A program made the position numbers and the translations under genes. This document shows, one piece after another, positions 8,464-16,573 of a DNA stretch of 64,000 nucleotides. Source of the stretch: Thiolinea disciformis DSM 14473. GTDB taxonomy: Bacteria > Pseudomonadota > Gammaproteobacteria > Thiotrichales > Thiotrichaceae. Where the stretch lies: the NCBI RefSeq assembly GCF_000371925.1, contig NZ_AQVE01000010.1:1-64000 (forward strand). Reading direction: 5' to 3'. How positions within the stretch are numbered: the first letter of the stretch is position 1; each line of letters opens with the position of its first letter. Below the pieces are notes generated by a model. It made no database searches. It worked only from the letters and a program-made list of their open reading frames with translations, and was not told the DNA's origin.

Positions 8464-11400
8464 TATCTTTGTTAATACCAATCCACTGCGCGATATAAAC
8501 GATGCCACCTGTTATCCGGTACAGGTGGGCGATACACCGCGTGCTTTTTTTGAAGCACATACTGAGTTACACGATGCCATGGTTATCTGTGTGGTCAATC
8601 GTGAGCCGGTGTTGCGGGCGGATTGGGATAAAGCCTTACAAGCGCAAGATGTGGTGCTGTTTGTGGTGCGTCCACGCGGTGGCGGCGGTGGGTCGAATCC
8701 AATGCGGGTATTGCTCATGTTAGCAGTGTTGAGTTTTGCAGCGTGGGCTGTGGGTGCAATGTCACTCACGGGCATGATGGCCAGCGTGGTCAAAATGGGC
8801 ATTGTGATGGCGGGTAGTATGCTAGTTAATCAGCTATTGCCCCTACCCCAGCCACCTGATCCAGCCAAAGTGCCTGAGCCTAGCCCGACGTATAGTTTGC
8901 GCGGGCAATCCAATACACCGCGCTTGGGGCAGCCGATCCCGATGCACTACGGACGGCACATTATTTGGCCGGATATGATTGTGCAGCCGTGGTATGAGTA
9001 TGAAGGCAGCGAGCAGTATTACCACATGCTGTGCTGTCTGGGCGTGGGCAAGATTGTGCCGGAGTCGTGGAAATTCGGAGATATGGATTTTACGAGCTTG
9101 GGCGCTTCGGTGGTGCAGTATCAAGTGGCTTATCCGGGGCAAGCCATTACTTTACTCCCTGCTGTGGTGTATTCGGCAACATTGTCGGGCACTGAACTGA
9201 CCAACTCGTTTTCCGCATCCGCTTATGCTAATCCACCGGCGACCAAGGTGACGCAGTTGGGTGTTGATTTTGCCTTCACGGGGCTGGTGCGATTTGACAA
9301 TGCGGGCGCTATGCAAAACCAATCGGTGACGGTGGAGGTGCAAGCGCGTCAAGTTAATGACGCGAATACGGCATTGACGGCGTGGGCGGTGGTATCCAGC
9401 AAAACTTATACTTATAAAACCGTGGACACGATCCGCGACACGATCAAAATCAATGTCACCAGTGCACGCTACGAAGTACGTACCCGTGTCACTGCTACAC
9501 CATCTACTGATAGCAAAGTTAGGGATAAGTGTACCTGGGGTGGCTTGCGCGGCTATGGTCAAACACACCCTAACTATGGGGATGTGACGGTGGTAGCGGT
9601 GCGCTTGCGGGCTAATGAGCTGTTAAGCCAACAATCCACGCAGCAACTCAATATTGTGGCCACACGTCATTTAAGCGAATGGGCAACCACGTGGAGTGCC
9701 TTAAAACCGTCACGGTCGATTGTGTGGGCATTGGCTGATCTCTATTTAAACCAGTCCGCAGGGCGGCAAGCGGAAAACACGCTGCTATTGTCTGAATTGC
9801 AGGCGATGCACGACAAGTTAAACACCCTGACACATTATTTTGATTATCGCTTTGATCAAAGTGGCACGAAGTTATTGGATGCGATGCAGATTGCAGCGCG
9901 TGCCGGTCGGTGTGCGTTATTCAATCATTTGGGATATTGGCGCATCACCCGTGACGATCCGCGCACCGCACCAGTGCAGATGTTTACTGCGGATAATATT
10001 CGGGATTTTCGGCTGGATATTACCTTGCCACAGGCCGGTGAGCCGGATGGGATTGTGGGGCAGTTTATTCGGCCCGATACGTGGCAAGCGGATACCGTGA
10101 CCATTCCACGCCCCGGTGTAACGACACCCGTCAATCCTGAAACGGTTCAGCTCACTGGAATCACTGGCAGGCAACATGCTTGGGAAGAGATCACGTATTT
10201 AGCGCGGGCGGAAGCGCGGCGCGAGTCGGGTTATTTAGTGACGGGCATGGAAGGGCGCATACCGGTTATTAATGATTTGATTGCAGTTTGCCCGGATGGG
10301 ATTGATTGGGGGGAATGGGGCAGCGTGTTGGCAGTGGCGGGCAATACGCTTACTTTATCGAATCCTACTAGCCTTTCTAGCGGCAAAATCATGTTGCGCG
10401 GTCGGGATGGCAAGCCCTTGGGCACGGGAACGTATGATTTTTCTGGTTCAGGTTCCAGTGTGACGGTGGCTAGTTTACCGGCGGGTGTGACCGCAGGCGG
10501 TAGCGCTGAGCCGACGTATTACATGCTGGGCGCTGCGAATAGTGATTTGGTTTATTGTCGGGTGCGGTCGATTGAGCCGGAGGCTGATGATTACGTCAAA
10601 ATAACCTTTATCGTTGAAGATGCTAGCGCTTATACACCGGCTGGTAATGCCCCTGCCAACAGTAACACTGGCGGTGGCGGATCAGTGGTCGATCCGTCCG
10701 CAGCGCTTAATATTACGTGGTTGCGCGTGGCGGAGCTGGTGGATAACACCGATTATAAGTTGACCGTAAGCTGGTCGGCAGTGGCTGAAGCTAGTTCGTA
10801 TGCCTTGGAAGTGTCGAGCAATGGCGGATCAAGCTGGACGCGCATTTATACCGGTGCTGCGACTCAAACGCTTTATAACTCCAAACCGCAGGCGTTGGTG
10901 TTTCGTGTCGCGGCGATTAAAACACTGCGCGGTGCGTGGTACACACTCAATTACACAGTGGGCAGCGGCGGTAATGTCTCCCCTCCTCCTTCGGGTTTGG
11001 GTTTGCAAGCCGCATTTACGGGGTCGATTTGTCGGATTGCTTGGAATTTGGTGAGTGGCATTAGTAAATACCGGCTGCGTATTTATAACACGAGTACCCT
11101 CACTTTGCGGCGCACGGTTGATTTGGCGACAAATAGTTACGATTACAGCTACTTGATGGCGACGGATGATGGTGGACCGTGGCGCCAATTGACGTTTCGG
11201 CTTTGGTCGATTGATGCGGCTGGCAATGAATCGGCTACGTATACGCAGGTGCAAGTCAGCAACCCGCAAGTCGGGGCGCTGGCGAATGTTACTGCCACCG
11301 GCTTTCAGGGCATGATTATGGTCGAATACGATTGGCCCGCGAATCAACCGGATGCGGCGGGCGTGCTGGTGTTTATGTCCCCTACTTCGGGCTTTACACC

Positions 11401-12514
11401 AAATAGTACGACGCAGGTTTATGACGGCACGGACGCAGTGATTGGGATCCCTGCCAGCACGCAAACCACACAATACTTGCGCGTGGCGGGATATGACTTT
11501 TGGGGGGCAGATAGTCTCACGTATTCAGCCCAGCTCACGGCCACAGCAGGCAAGTTCAATCCGTTTGATATTGTAGGCGGGCTTGATCCTATTCCTGTCG
11601 TAGCAGCATTGCCTAATCCAGTGGGTTATAACGGCTACACAACTGTGTCATTTGGCGGCAAGCTTTATAAGCTGGTGTCTGGCATATGGAAGGCGGTGAC
11701 AGCGGGGCCGATTGAAGTTAATGCAATAACGGCGGCGATGATCCAAGCGGGTGCTATTAGTAGTGACAAGATTGCGGCTAATGCGATTGGGGCTGACAAT
11801 ATTATGGCCAATGCGGTCACTGCGGGAAAAATATCAGTTGCCAATTTATCGGCGATTAGTGCAGCGATGGGCATGCTCACGACAGGACGCTTGCAGAACG
11901 CTACCGGGCGGGCGTTGTTTAATTTGGATGCAACCGGCGTACAGAATTTTATCCATCTGAAAAATACGTTAGATCAGGATGTGTTGCGCATTAATGCCAA
12001 TGGTGACGCGTATTTTAAGGGCAAAGTCGAAGTCACCGAATTAGTGGCCACGACGGCTATTATCGACACCGCTCTCATTAAAAACGGCATTAGTACGCTG
12101 TATGGCGGCACAAATAATTCCGTGGGAAGTTTTGGCGTCGGAGAGGTCGCTATTAATAATGCTACGTTTGACGGCGGCGAAAATATGCTGTGTTTTTTCC
12201 GAATTGAAGGACTGAGGCCTTATACTCAAACGTTTAGCGGGGGGGATTATACGACAACGTTTCCGACTATCGAGGTGCGCATGTATGTTGATACAGAACT
12301 ATTAGCGCGTGTTTACATCTATGGTGAAACAATACCAGAAAGTTACGGTAGCGGTGCAGTGGGCACCGCACGCAAATATTATCGAGTATCCGATTATTTT
12401 CAGATCCCGTCTAACTATACTGGCGCACGCAATGTTTGGTTAAAGGTTTATTCGCCCGTGGCGGGTGGCACGACGCAAACCAGCAACATCAGCATTATTA
12501 AAATGAAAAAATAA
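8456..12514 (+). CDS. TipJ-type host specificity / central tail fibre protein
   Basis: A 1352-aa protein overlapping the peptidase gene by 8 bp. Residues 1-75 resemble the ubiquitin-like part of tail assembly protein gpI and are followed by a glycine run (GGGGGS) and a hydrophobic double segment (about 84-125), so an I-like domain appears fused to J. From about residue 148 a gpJ core begins (LRGQSNTPRLGQPIPMHYG). Fibronectin-III-like domains start about residue 750. The distal region (about 1085-1130) has short repeats of the NAI/NAV-x-A/S-x-KI type, typical of a trimeric stalk. It would form the tail tip and contact the receptor. No insertions or frameshifts are seen. Confidence 0.85.
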   Translation: MPNIFVNTNPLRDINDATCYPVQVGDTPRAFFEAHTELHDAMVICVVNREPVLRADWDKALQAQDVVLFVVRPRGGGGGSNPMRVLLMLAVLSFAAWAVGAMSLTGMMASVVKMGIVMAGSMLVNQLLPLPQPPDPAKVPEPSPTYSLRGQSNTPRLGQPIPMHYGRHIIWPDMIVQPWYEYEGSEQYYHMLCCLGVGKIVPESWKFGDMDFTSLGASVVQYQVAYPGQAITLLPAVVYSATLSGTELTNSFSASAYANPPATKVTQLGVDFAFTGLVRFDNAGAMQNQSVTVEVQARQVNDANTALTAWAVVSSKTYTYKTVDTIRDTIKINVTSARYEVRTRVTATPSTDSKVRDKCTWGGLRGYGQTHPNYGDVTVVAVRLRANELLSQQSTQQLNIVATRHLSEWATTWSALKPSRSIVWALADLYLNQSAGRQAENTLLLSELQAMHDKLNTLTHYFDYRFDQSGTKLLDAMQIAARAGRCALFNHLGYWRITRDDPRTAPVQMFTADNIRDFRLDITLPQAGEPDGIVGQFIRPDTWQADTVTIPRPGVTTPVNPETVQLTGITGRQHAWEEITYLARAEARRESGYLVTGMEGRIPVINDLIAVCPDGIDWGEWGSVLAVAGNTLTLSNPTSLSSGKIMLRGRDGKPLGTGTYDFSGSGSSVTVASLPAGVTAGGSAEPTYYMLGAANSDLVYCRVRSIEPEADDYVKITFIVEDASAYTPAGNAPANSNTGGGGSVVDPSAALNITWLRVAELVDNTDYKLTVSWSAVAEASSYALEVSSNGGSSWTRIYTGAATQTLYNSKPQALVFRVAAIKTLRGAWYTLNYTVGSGGNVSPPPSGLGLQAAFTGSICRIAWNLVSGISKYRLRIYNTSTLTLRRTVDLATNSYDYSYLMATDDGGPWRQLTFRLWSIDAAGNESATYTQVQVSNPQVGALANVTATGFQGMIMVEYDWPANQPDAAGVLVFMSPTSGFTPNSTTQVYDGTDAVIGIPASTQTTQYLRVAGYDFWGADSLTYSAQLTATAGKFNPFDIVGGLDPIPVVAALPNPVGYNGYTTVSFGGKLYKLVSGIWKAVTAGPIEVNAITAAMIQAGAISSDKIAANAIGADNIMANAVTAGKISVANLSAISAAMGMLTTGRLQNATGRALFNLDATGVQNFIHLKNTLDQDVLRINANGDAYFKGKVEVTELVATTAIIDTALIKNGISTLYGGTNNSVGSFGVGEVAINNATFDGGENMLCFFRIEGLRPYTQTFSGGDYTTTFPTIEVRMYVDTELLARVYIYGETIPESYGSGAVGTARKYYRVSDYFQIPSNYTGARNVWLKVYSPVAGGTTQTSNISIIKMKK

Positions 12515-12523
12515 GGAAAACCT

Positions 12524-13852
12524 ATGCAACCGCTCAATCATACTCAATCCTTTATGGCTGGATTAAAACGGCATATTGACTGGCGTGAAGCCAATCCAGA
12601 CCGCGAACCATTATCCTCCCCTTGCTGTATTGAATTAGAGCGGGTGCAGGATATGCAGGCAGAAATCACCGAAGCGCAAAACACGATATTGGCGAATAGT
12701 GCAAAGTCGTGGGTATTGACGCTGCCGAATGCGGAAAGCGTGGGCGCGGCGCAACAGCGAATTAGGATGACAGGAAGTCCGATAGATGGAGCATCATCCT
12801 ACCATCGCGGAATTTTGAAAAAAAATGGTCGGTATTATGTTGCTGGCGGCGGTTGGATTTTTATATACGATGAGCAACTTAATAAACAAGGACAATGGGG
12901 GATTAATCAATCCATCACTACGATTACAGCTACTAGCAATGGCTATGAAGGTTACTTGAATGCGGTTGATTTTGCGGCCGATGGCCGTGGGCTGGTGTGT
13001 ATGGATTTGCACCATGTAGTGCGGGTTTTTAGTGCAGATGGATTAACCCGTTTATTCGATATTGGCACGTGGAACACCGCAGGTTATGTTAATACTAACT
13101 GTTTATATCACCCTTACAGCGCTATTTGGACCAAGGACGGTAATATTCTGGTGGCTAGTTACTCCGGTAATGATATTTCAACCAGCGGAAACTATGGGCA
13201 CGTGAGTTTGTATAATGGGCAGACGGGCGCATTTATTCGCACGCTATTTAAGGGACATAATATCTTGCGTCTAGCTGATGCTAGAGTTCAAAACCCTTCG
13301 TATTTACATCAAACTGAGGATAAGATTTATGTATCCAGTTATAGCGGGCAACAGATTGGGGTTTTGGATGCAGCGACGTTAACGTTATTAAGTGTAATTA
13401 CTGCCCCTACTGAATATTCGCTCTTAAATTTAGTGATGAATCCCTATGGAGTTTACGCTGATAAGAAAAGTAATACCTTAGTTATTGCGGTTTATAATAC
13501 TCATCATATTCTGGGTCTAAGTTTAGATTCTTATAGCTTTAAATGGGTGTTGCAGTCGCAAGGGGCTGCTAGTTCGCTTAATCCACTGGATAGAAAGAAT
13601 CCGTGGGGTATAGCGGTGATGGATAATGGCGATTTATTAATCGGGGATAATGGTTACCATCGGTTGACGCGCTTGCCGGTGTCGGGGAAGTTGAGCGTGG
13701 AGTATGATTTGGAGTTTGATTCGCAGAATTTTCGGGTCGATACGACGAATATGCCGGTTGGAACTTATAAGGATTATAAGCTAACGCTGGAAGTGCCTGC
13801 TGATCAGCTTACGAATCTGCCCCAGATCTTGGTGCCATTGGTGCAAAAGTAG
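12524..13852 (+). CDS. Beta-propeller-like phage tail protein (possible receptor-binding tip)
   Basis: The 442-aa product begins with a helical, fibre-attachment-like segment (FMAGLKRHIDWREANPD) and a predicted coiled coil (about 45-65). From about residue 95 to 395 it shows repeated NHL/SMP-30-like blades: short strands with recurring YxVAxG, NILVASYSGND, KIYVSSYSGQQIGVLD and NGDLLIGDNGYHRL motifs. A final small beta domain follows. As the last late gene after TipJ it probably decorates the fibre tip and binds a host surface glycan or protein. The propeller assignment is pattern-based; an NHL-type structure prediction would settle it. Confidence 0.6.
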   Translation: MQPLNHTQSFMAGLKRHIDWREANPDREPLSSPCCIELERVQDMQAEITEAQNTILANSAKSWVLTLPNAESVGAAQQRIRMTGSPIDGASSYHRGILKKNGRYYVAGGGWIFIYDEQLNKQGQWGINQSITTITATSNGYEGYLNAVDFAADGRGLVCMDLHHVVRVFSADGLTRLFDIGTWNTAGYVNTNCLYHPYSAIWTKDGNILVASYSGNDISTSGNYGHVSLYNGQTGAFIRTLFKGHNILRLADARVQNPSYLHQTEDKIYVSSYSGQQIGVLDAATLTLLSVITAPTEYSLLNLVMNPYGVYADKKSNTLVIAVYNTHHILGLSLDSYSFKWVLQSQGAASSLNPLDRKNPWGIAVMDNGDLLIGDNGYHRLTRLPVSGKLSVEYDLEFDSQNFRVDTTNMPVGTYKDYKLTLEVPADQLTNLPQILVPLVQK

Positions 13853-13859
13853 CAAACGT

Positions 13860-14108
13860 CTAGTCTGCCCTATTCCACTGGCCTTCGCCGGTGAGTAGGT
13901 AGTGGCCGGAGTAGTCGAAAAGCTCGATGAGCCGTTGCAGCATGTGGCTGGTGACGGTTATTTCTAGGCGTTCCATGGCGCGGATGTGACGTGGGGTTTC
14001 GCCGAGTAGCGCTGCCCAATCATCTTGCCCATAACCTTTGCTTATGCGAATATCACGGATGCGTTCGCATAGCATTTGTTCTTGAATTGTCAATGTGGTG
14101 TGAACCAT
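13860..14108 (-). CDS. Small helix-turn-helix regulator (XRE-like)
   Basis: 82 residues from ATG at 14108, which has GAGGGA upstream; a TTG at 14120 in the same frame is less likely because it lies before that ribosome site. The core RIRDIRISKGYGQDDWAALLGETPRHIRAMERLE fits a lambda-repressor-like helix-turn-helix, and the tail HYLLTGEGQW resembles the end of DNA-binding domains of phage repressors. The gene is convergent with the late operon, 8 bp from its last stop, so late transcription reads through it antisense. Confidence 0.65.
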   Translation of the reverse strand: MVHTTLTIQEQMLCERIRDIRISKGYGQDDWAALLGETPRHIRAMERLEITVTSHMLQRLIELFDYSGHYLLTGEGQWNRAD

Positions 14109-14120
14109 AGTCCCTCGCAA

Positions 14121-14150
14121 AAAAGGTGCTAGTTGCTGCTAGCACCTTTT
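14121..14150. terminator. Bidirectional rho-independent terminator
   Basis: A perfect 12-bp stem (14121-14132 with 14139-14150) and 6-base loop, with A4 on one side and T4 on the other, reads as a terminator on both strands. On the + strand it would end the late tail operon after the antisense passage through the helix-turn-helix gene; on the - strand it separates the lipoprotein gene from that gene. Confidence 0.75.
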
Positions 14151-14254
14151 ATTTTATGTGTTTTATTCAGACGAAGCGCTGATTTTCCGCCAATCTGTCA
14201 ATAGGTTAGGCATTGCGGCGGGTGTTGAAGGTAATTTGGCTATTCCTTTGTGTG

Positions 14255-14665
14255 TTATTTGCACGCTTCCAAACCAACGTAATAAGCGATTGAACCGGCG
14301 GTAAGGGCAGTCATGTTTGGATCAGGTTGGGATTGTTCCATCGCGGCGCGGGTTTCGCCCGTTCCTAGATATTTGAAGGTTCCAGCAGCGCAATCATACA
14401 ATCTGGATGAATAGCTGATTCCACTAATGCCCACACGCTTGGTGATGATCACGCTATCTTCACCTTTTTTGGCTTTATCCAAGACATAAAAACTGGCGTT
14501 TGGATCAGAGGGTACGGCAAGCGGTTGGGTATTTTCAGAGGGTGCAGGATCGGCAGGTGCTGCGGTGGGTGCGGGTTCATCGCTGTAGCTGGTGGATTTT
14601 CTCCCCTCACAAGCCGTTAAAGATACCAGCACACCTGCCGTGAATAACGTCACAAAAATCCGCAT
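14255..14665 (-). CDS. Phage-encoded lipoprotein (moron candidate)
   Basis: 136 aa with a lipoprotein signal: MRIFVTLFTAGVLVSLTAC places the lipobox cysteine at residue 19. A Pro/Ala-rich linker (about 30-52) leads to a small globular domain with two further cysteines. It has its own upstream region with four tandem palindromes and lies between the tail operon and the repressor, a favoured site for genes expressed in the lysogen. Lipoproteins at such positions in other phages block receptors or superinfection; that role is inferred, and no family is recognised. Confidence 0.6.
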   Translation of the reverse strand: MRIFVTLFTAGVLVSLTACEGRKSTSYSDEPAPTAAPADPAPSENTQPLAVPSDPNASFYVLDKAKKGEDSVIITKRVGISGISYSSRLYDCAAGTFKYLGTGETRAAMEQSQPDPNMTALTAGSIAYYVGLEACK

Positions 14666-14716
14666 AAGAAGCCCTTTTCAAGAGTTGATGAATCAGTTTT
14701 TGGTGTGGTGAGGATT

Positions 14717-14795
14717 CCCATTCTTGGGTGGGATTGACCAAAACTTGGTTAGCTTTTCCCCCAAACTTGGGTAAATCGCTTACCTAAACTTGGTA
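14717..14795. promoter_or_regulatory. Array of four tandem palindromic operator-like sites
   Basis: Four imperfect to perfect palindromes with the core CCAAACTTGG: 14717-14728, 14737-14749, 14760-14771 and 14782-14794, with centres 20.5 to 22.5 bp apart, that is about two helix turns. The second and fourth have the form ACCNAAACTTGGT. They fill the leader of the leftward lipoprotein gene, downstream of an AT-rich TATATA box near 14800. The even phasing suggests cooperative binding by a dimeric phage regulator, perhaps one of the two local helix-turn-helix proteins. Confidence 0.6.
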
Positions 14796-14850
14796 ACATA
14801 CATATATATACCTTACACAGTAGTAAACACTACACACAGTGTGTGTTGAC

Positions 14851-15189
14851 TTAGCCCTTCCGAGTTACAAGGCCAACAGAACTTATTGAACTGATATTTG
14901 CCATGGGGACAAACACCACACTATCAATATAGTGAGCATCAAACTCAACTTGAGGAACACCAATTAATGGAATTGCCATTAACGTAATCGAAACACCATG
15001 ATCAGAGAGTCGACTGATATTCATCACGACTCCTAAGGCGGCTGATTCAGCTAACAAAGGTGGTACTTCTTTGAAGTTCACGTACAAACAGGTATCGTCT
15101 TTTTTGCTCAACGCAATGCCCAAGCGCGTTTTTGTCCAAGCACGAATTTTTGTGAAATCTTCCGTAGTTGATTCGAGATTAAATTTCAC
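14851..15189 (-). CDS. Uncharacterised protein co-translated with the repressor
   Basis: 112 aa if started at the GTG at 15189, which overlaps the repressor stop codon (GTGA) and has GGAGGGG just upstream; longer readings upstream run over the repressor coding region. The protein is mixed alpha/beta without signal peptide or membrane segment (KFNLESTTEDFTKIRAW at the N-terminus). Tight coupling to the repressor suggests a role in immunity or induction. No family is recognised. Confidence 0.6.
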   Translation of the reverse strand: MKFNLESTTEDFTKIRAWTKTRLGIALSKKDDTCLYVNFKEVPPLLAESAALGVVMNISRLSDHGVSITLMAIPLIGVPQVEFDAHYIDSVVFVPMANISSISSVGLVTRKG

Positions 15190-15665
15190 TTCCCCTCCTT
15201 CCAATCGCGAAACTCTGGCACAGCCCGCTCTAGTTGCTTTTCCAACCACACCACATCGTCCGCACCATGCTCAGATGCAAAAGCGCGCACAAAATCACAG
15301 ATCACCGCCGCCCTGCCGTCCCTGCTCTCTACGTAGGTATTCTTGCCCTCTGCGACGATATGGCCGTGGTTAACGCCAGTGGACACGACCGTTGATCCTT
15401 TACCGTAAGTAACTACGGTCTGATTAGTCCCCGATTGCCCCCGAAACATCTGCCCTTCTCCGGTAATGAGCCAATCTAAGTTGATGTCGTAGTCATACAT
15501 GCACGCAAAAAAATCTAATTTTGGTTCTGATCGCCCACTCGCATAGTTGTGAAACGTCGAATAAGCCATGCCTACTTCAACAGCCAGCTCTTTGACGTTC
15601 AAATTTTTTGCTTTGCAAATTTCCGATATGCGATTCGGTATTAAGTTTTTTCTTAAAATATTCAA
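15186..15665 (-). CDS. CI-like phage repressor without a cleavable domain
   Basis: The N-terminal half carries a lambda-repressor-type helix-turn-helix (RISEICKAKNLNVKELAVEV then GMAYSTFHNYASG) and the typical end motif INLDWLITGEGQMF. The rest (about 80 residues) is short and has no Ser-Lys catalytic pair or Ala-Gly cleavage site of S24 peptidases, so it cannot self-cleave like CI. The start is uncertain: TTG at 15665 keeps the helix-turn-helix complete and leaves the operator outside the gene; an ATG at 15725 would read across the operator and has no ribosome site. It probably binds the ATACCC-type operator at 15680-15695 and shuts off the rightward early promoter. Confidence 0.75.
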   Translation of the reverse strand: MNILRKNLIPNRISEICKAKNLNVKELAVEVGMAYSTFHNYASGRSEPKLDFFACMYDYDINLDWLITGEGQMFRGQSGTNQTVVTYGKGSTVVSTGVNHGHIVAEGKNTYVESRDGRAAVICDFVRAFASEHGADDVVWLEKQLERAVPEFRDWKEGK

Positions 15666-15672
15666 TTTAAGA

Positions 15673-15701
15673 TTTACAAATACCCAAAATGGTATTACGA
15701 T
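15673..15701 (+). promoter_or_regulatory. Early promoter with operator in the spacer
   Basis: TTTACA (15673-15678), a 17-bp spacer and TACGAT (15696-15701) form a sigma70 promoter reading into the 57-aa early gene. The spacer contains ATACCCAAAATGGTAT, an imperfect copy of the perfect operator found at 26164 and 27454. On the other strand TAATAC (15697-15692) could be the -10 box of the repressor operon, so one site may control both directions. Confidence 0.75.
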
Positions 15702-15746
15702 GTTTAAAAGTTGACAGACAGACATTAAAACACGAAAGGAATTTGT

Positions 15747-15920
15747 ATGAAAGATGAACGAGTGAGCTTTCGTTGTACTCGTGAGCAACTTCATTTTTTA
15801 AATGCTGAGGCAATCAGACGCAGTACACCCGATAAGATGGTAAAACCTGTGGATGTACTCAGAGATTTGATAGTAGAGAAGATGCAAGAAAGCCAATCAA
15901 AAGAAAAATTGGCGGCATAA
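15747..15920 (+). CDS. Small early regulator in the cro position (57 aa)
   Basis: ATG at 15747 follows GAAAGGA. The protein (MKDERVSFRCTREQLHFLN onward) is short and basic and looks helical, with a beta-like start (ERVSFRCT) before two helices; this is compatible with a ribbon-helix-helix fold rather than Cro. It is the first gene transcribed from the operator-controlled promoter and diverges from the repressor gene, so it takes the cro position. No family match is claimed. Confidence 0.6.
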   Translation: MKDERVSFRCTREQLHFLNAEAIRRSTPDKMVKPVDVLRDLIVEKMQESQSKEKLAA

Positions 15921-15928
15921 AAGACGAA

Positions 15929-15958
15929 GGGATTAGGAGCTACCAACTACCTAATCCC
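15929..15958 (+). terminator. Hairpin after the first early gene
   Basis: A 9-bp perfect stem (15929-15937 with 15950-15958) and 12-base loop, followed by CTCTT rather than a true T-run. It could be a weak terminator limiting early transcription, and it is the first of a series of hairpins that continues to 16064. Confidence 0.45.
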
Positions 15959-15967
15959 CTCTTCCGA

Positions 15968-16064
15968 GTCGAAGCACTAACTTCGACAACGGCACAGGCA
16001 GAGACACTTTGAACGAGCACTCTGCCCGACCAGATTATATCAAATCGGGCTTACTTTGCCTGTG
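15968..16064 (+). ncRNA. Multi-hairpin leader RNA with mutually exclusive stems
   Basis: After the preceding hairpin comes a perfect 7-bp stem (15968-15974 with 15981-15987). Then GGCAGAG (15997-16003) pairs with CTCTGCC (16020-16026), GCCCGA (16024-16029) pairs with TCGGGC (16045-16050), and CACAGGC (15993-15999) pairs with GCCTGTG (16058-16064). The second and third stems share 16024-16026 and the second and fourth share 15997-15999, so they cannot all form. Such switchable structure before the long early operon suggests an antiterminator or attenuator. Confidence 0.5.
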
Positions 16065-16097
16065 TTTTCCGACAACAAACTCAATTGGGAAAACACA

Positions 16098-16298
16098 ATG
16101 AAATCATTACAACGTGATGGCACTTATTACACTTCTGACCTTAAACGTCGTCCCCTGCTGACACCCCGTCACCGCACTTATTGGGATGGCAATCGCTCCA
16201 ACTTCCTGCCCTCCCCGTCCAGTCCTACCACACGCAGCATTGCACAGTTATTGCGTTGGGCAGCACCCAACCAAATCGCACAGCACTTGGAAGCATAA
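16098..16298 (+). CDS. Hypothetical early phage protein (66 aa)
   Basis: ATG at 16098 (MKSLQRDGTYYTSDLKRRP) is preferred to an in-frame TTG at 16056, which lies within the structured leader. The protein is basic and proline/serine rich, ending in a short helix (IAQLLRWAAPNQIAQHLEA). The next gene starts 3 bp after its stop, indicating an operon. No known family is recognised. Confidence 0.5.
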   Translation: MKSLQRDGTYYTSDLKRRPLLTPRHRTYWDGNRSNFLPSPSSPTTRSIAQLLRWAAPNQIAQHLEA

Positions 16299-16300
16299 AC

Positions 16301-16573
16301 ATGAATCAAAAAAACCTCATGGACCTTCGATTCATGCTGCAAAGCGCGGAAGATGCGCTGGCGTTGCTGCATGATCCAAACGCTTATGTGTCGATTTATG
16401 TGGGTCACAAACACTACTCCACCTCAACCATTTTCCTGCCACAACAGGCTTGGGAAGCGGGCGAACGGGATTTATTGCGCTGCCTGTTGCAAGACGCGCA
16501 TAAAAATTACGTGGAAAAGCTTAAGCAACAAATTGAAGTAGCAAAACAGGCACTGGAGGCGACGCATGTTTAA
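16301..16573 (+). CDS. Hypothetical early phage protein (90 aa)
   Basis: ATG at 16301 starts MNQKNLMDLRFMLQSAEDAL; readings further upstream overlap the previous gene and are unlikely. The protein has a short beta segment (VSIYVGHKHYSTSTIFLP) and a helical C-terminus. It overlaps the following recombinase start by 8 bp. It could be a small accessory DNA-binding protein of that recombinase, but this is inferred only from coupling. Confidence 0.55.
   Translation: MNQKNLMDLRFMLQSAEDALALLHDPNAYVSIYVGHKHYSTSTIFLPQQAWEAGERDLLRCLLQDAHKNYVEKLKQQIEVAKQALEATHV

Noticed and set aside
15189-15249. Longer form of the 112-aa repressor partner
   Set aside because: The extra 20 codons lie inside the repressor gene and contain the ribosome site (GGAGGGG) of the GTG at 15189.
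15665-15794. N-terminal extension of the repressor to 15794 or 15725
   Set aside because: It would run through the operator and overlap the divergent 57-aa gene or its ribosome site; the extra residues do not look like a domain.
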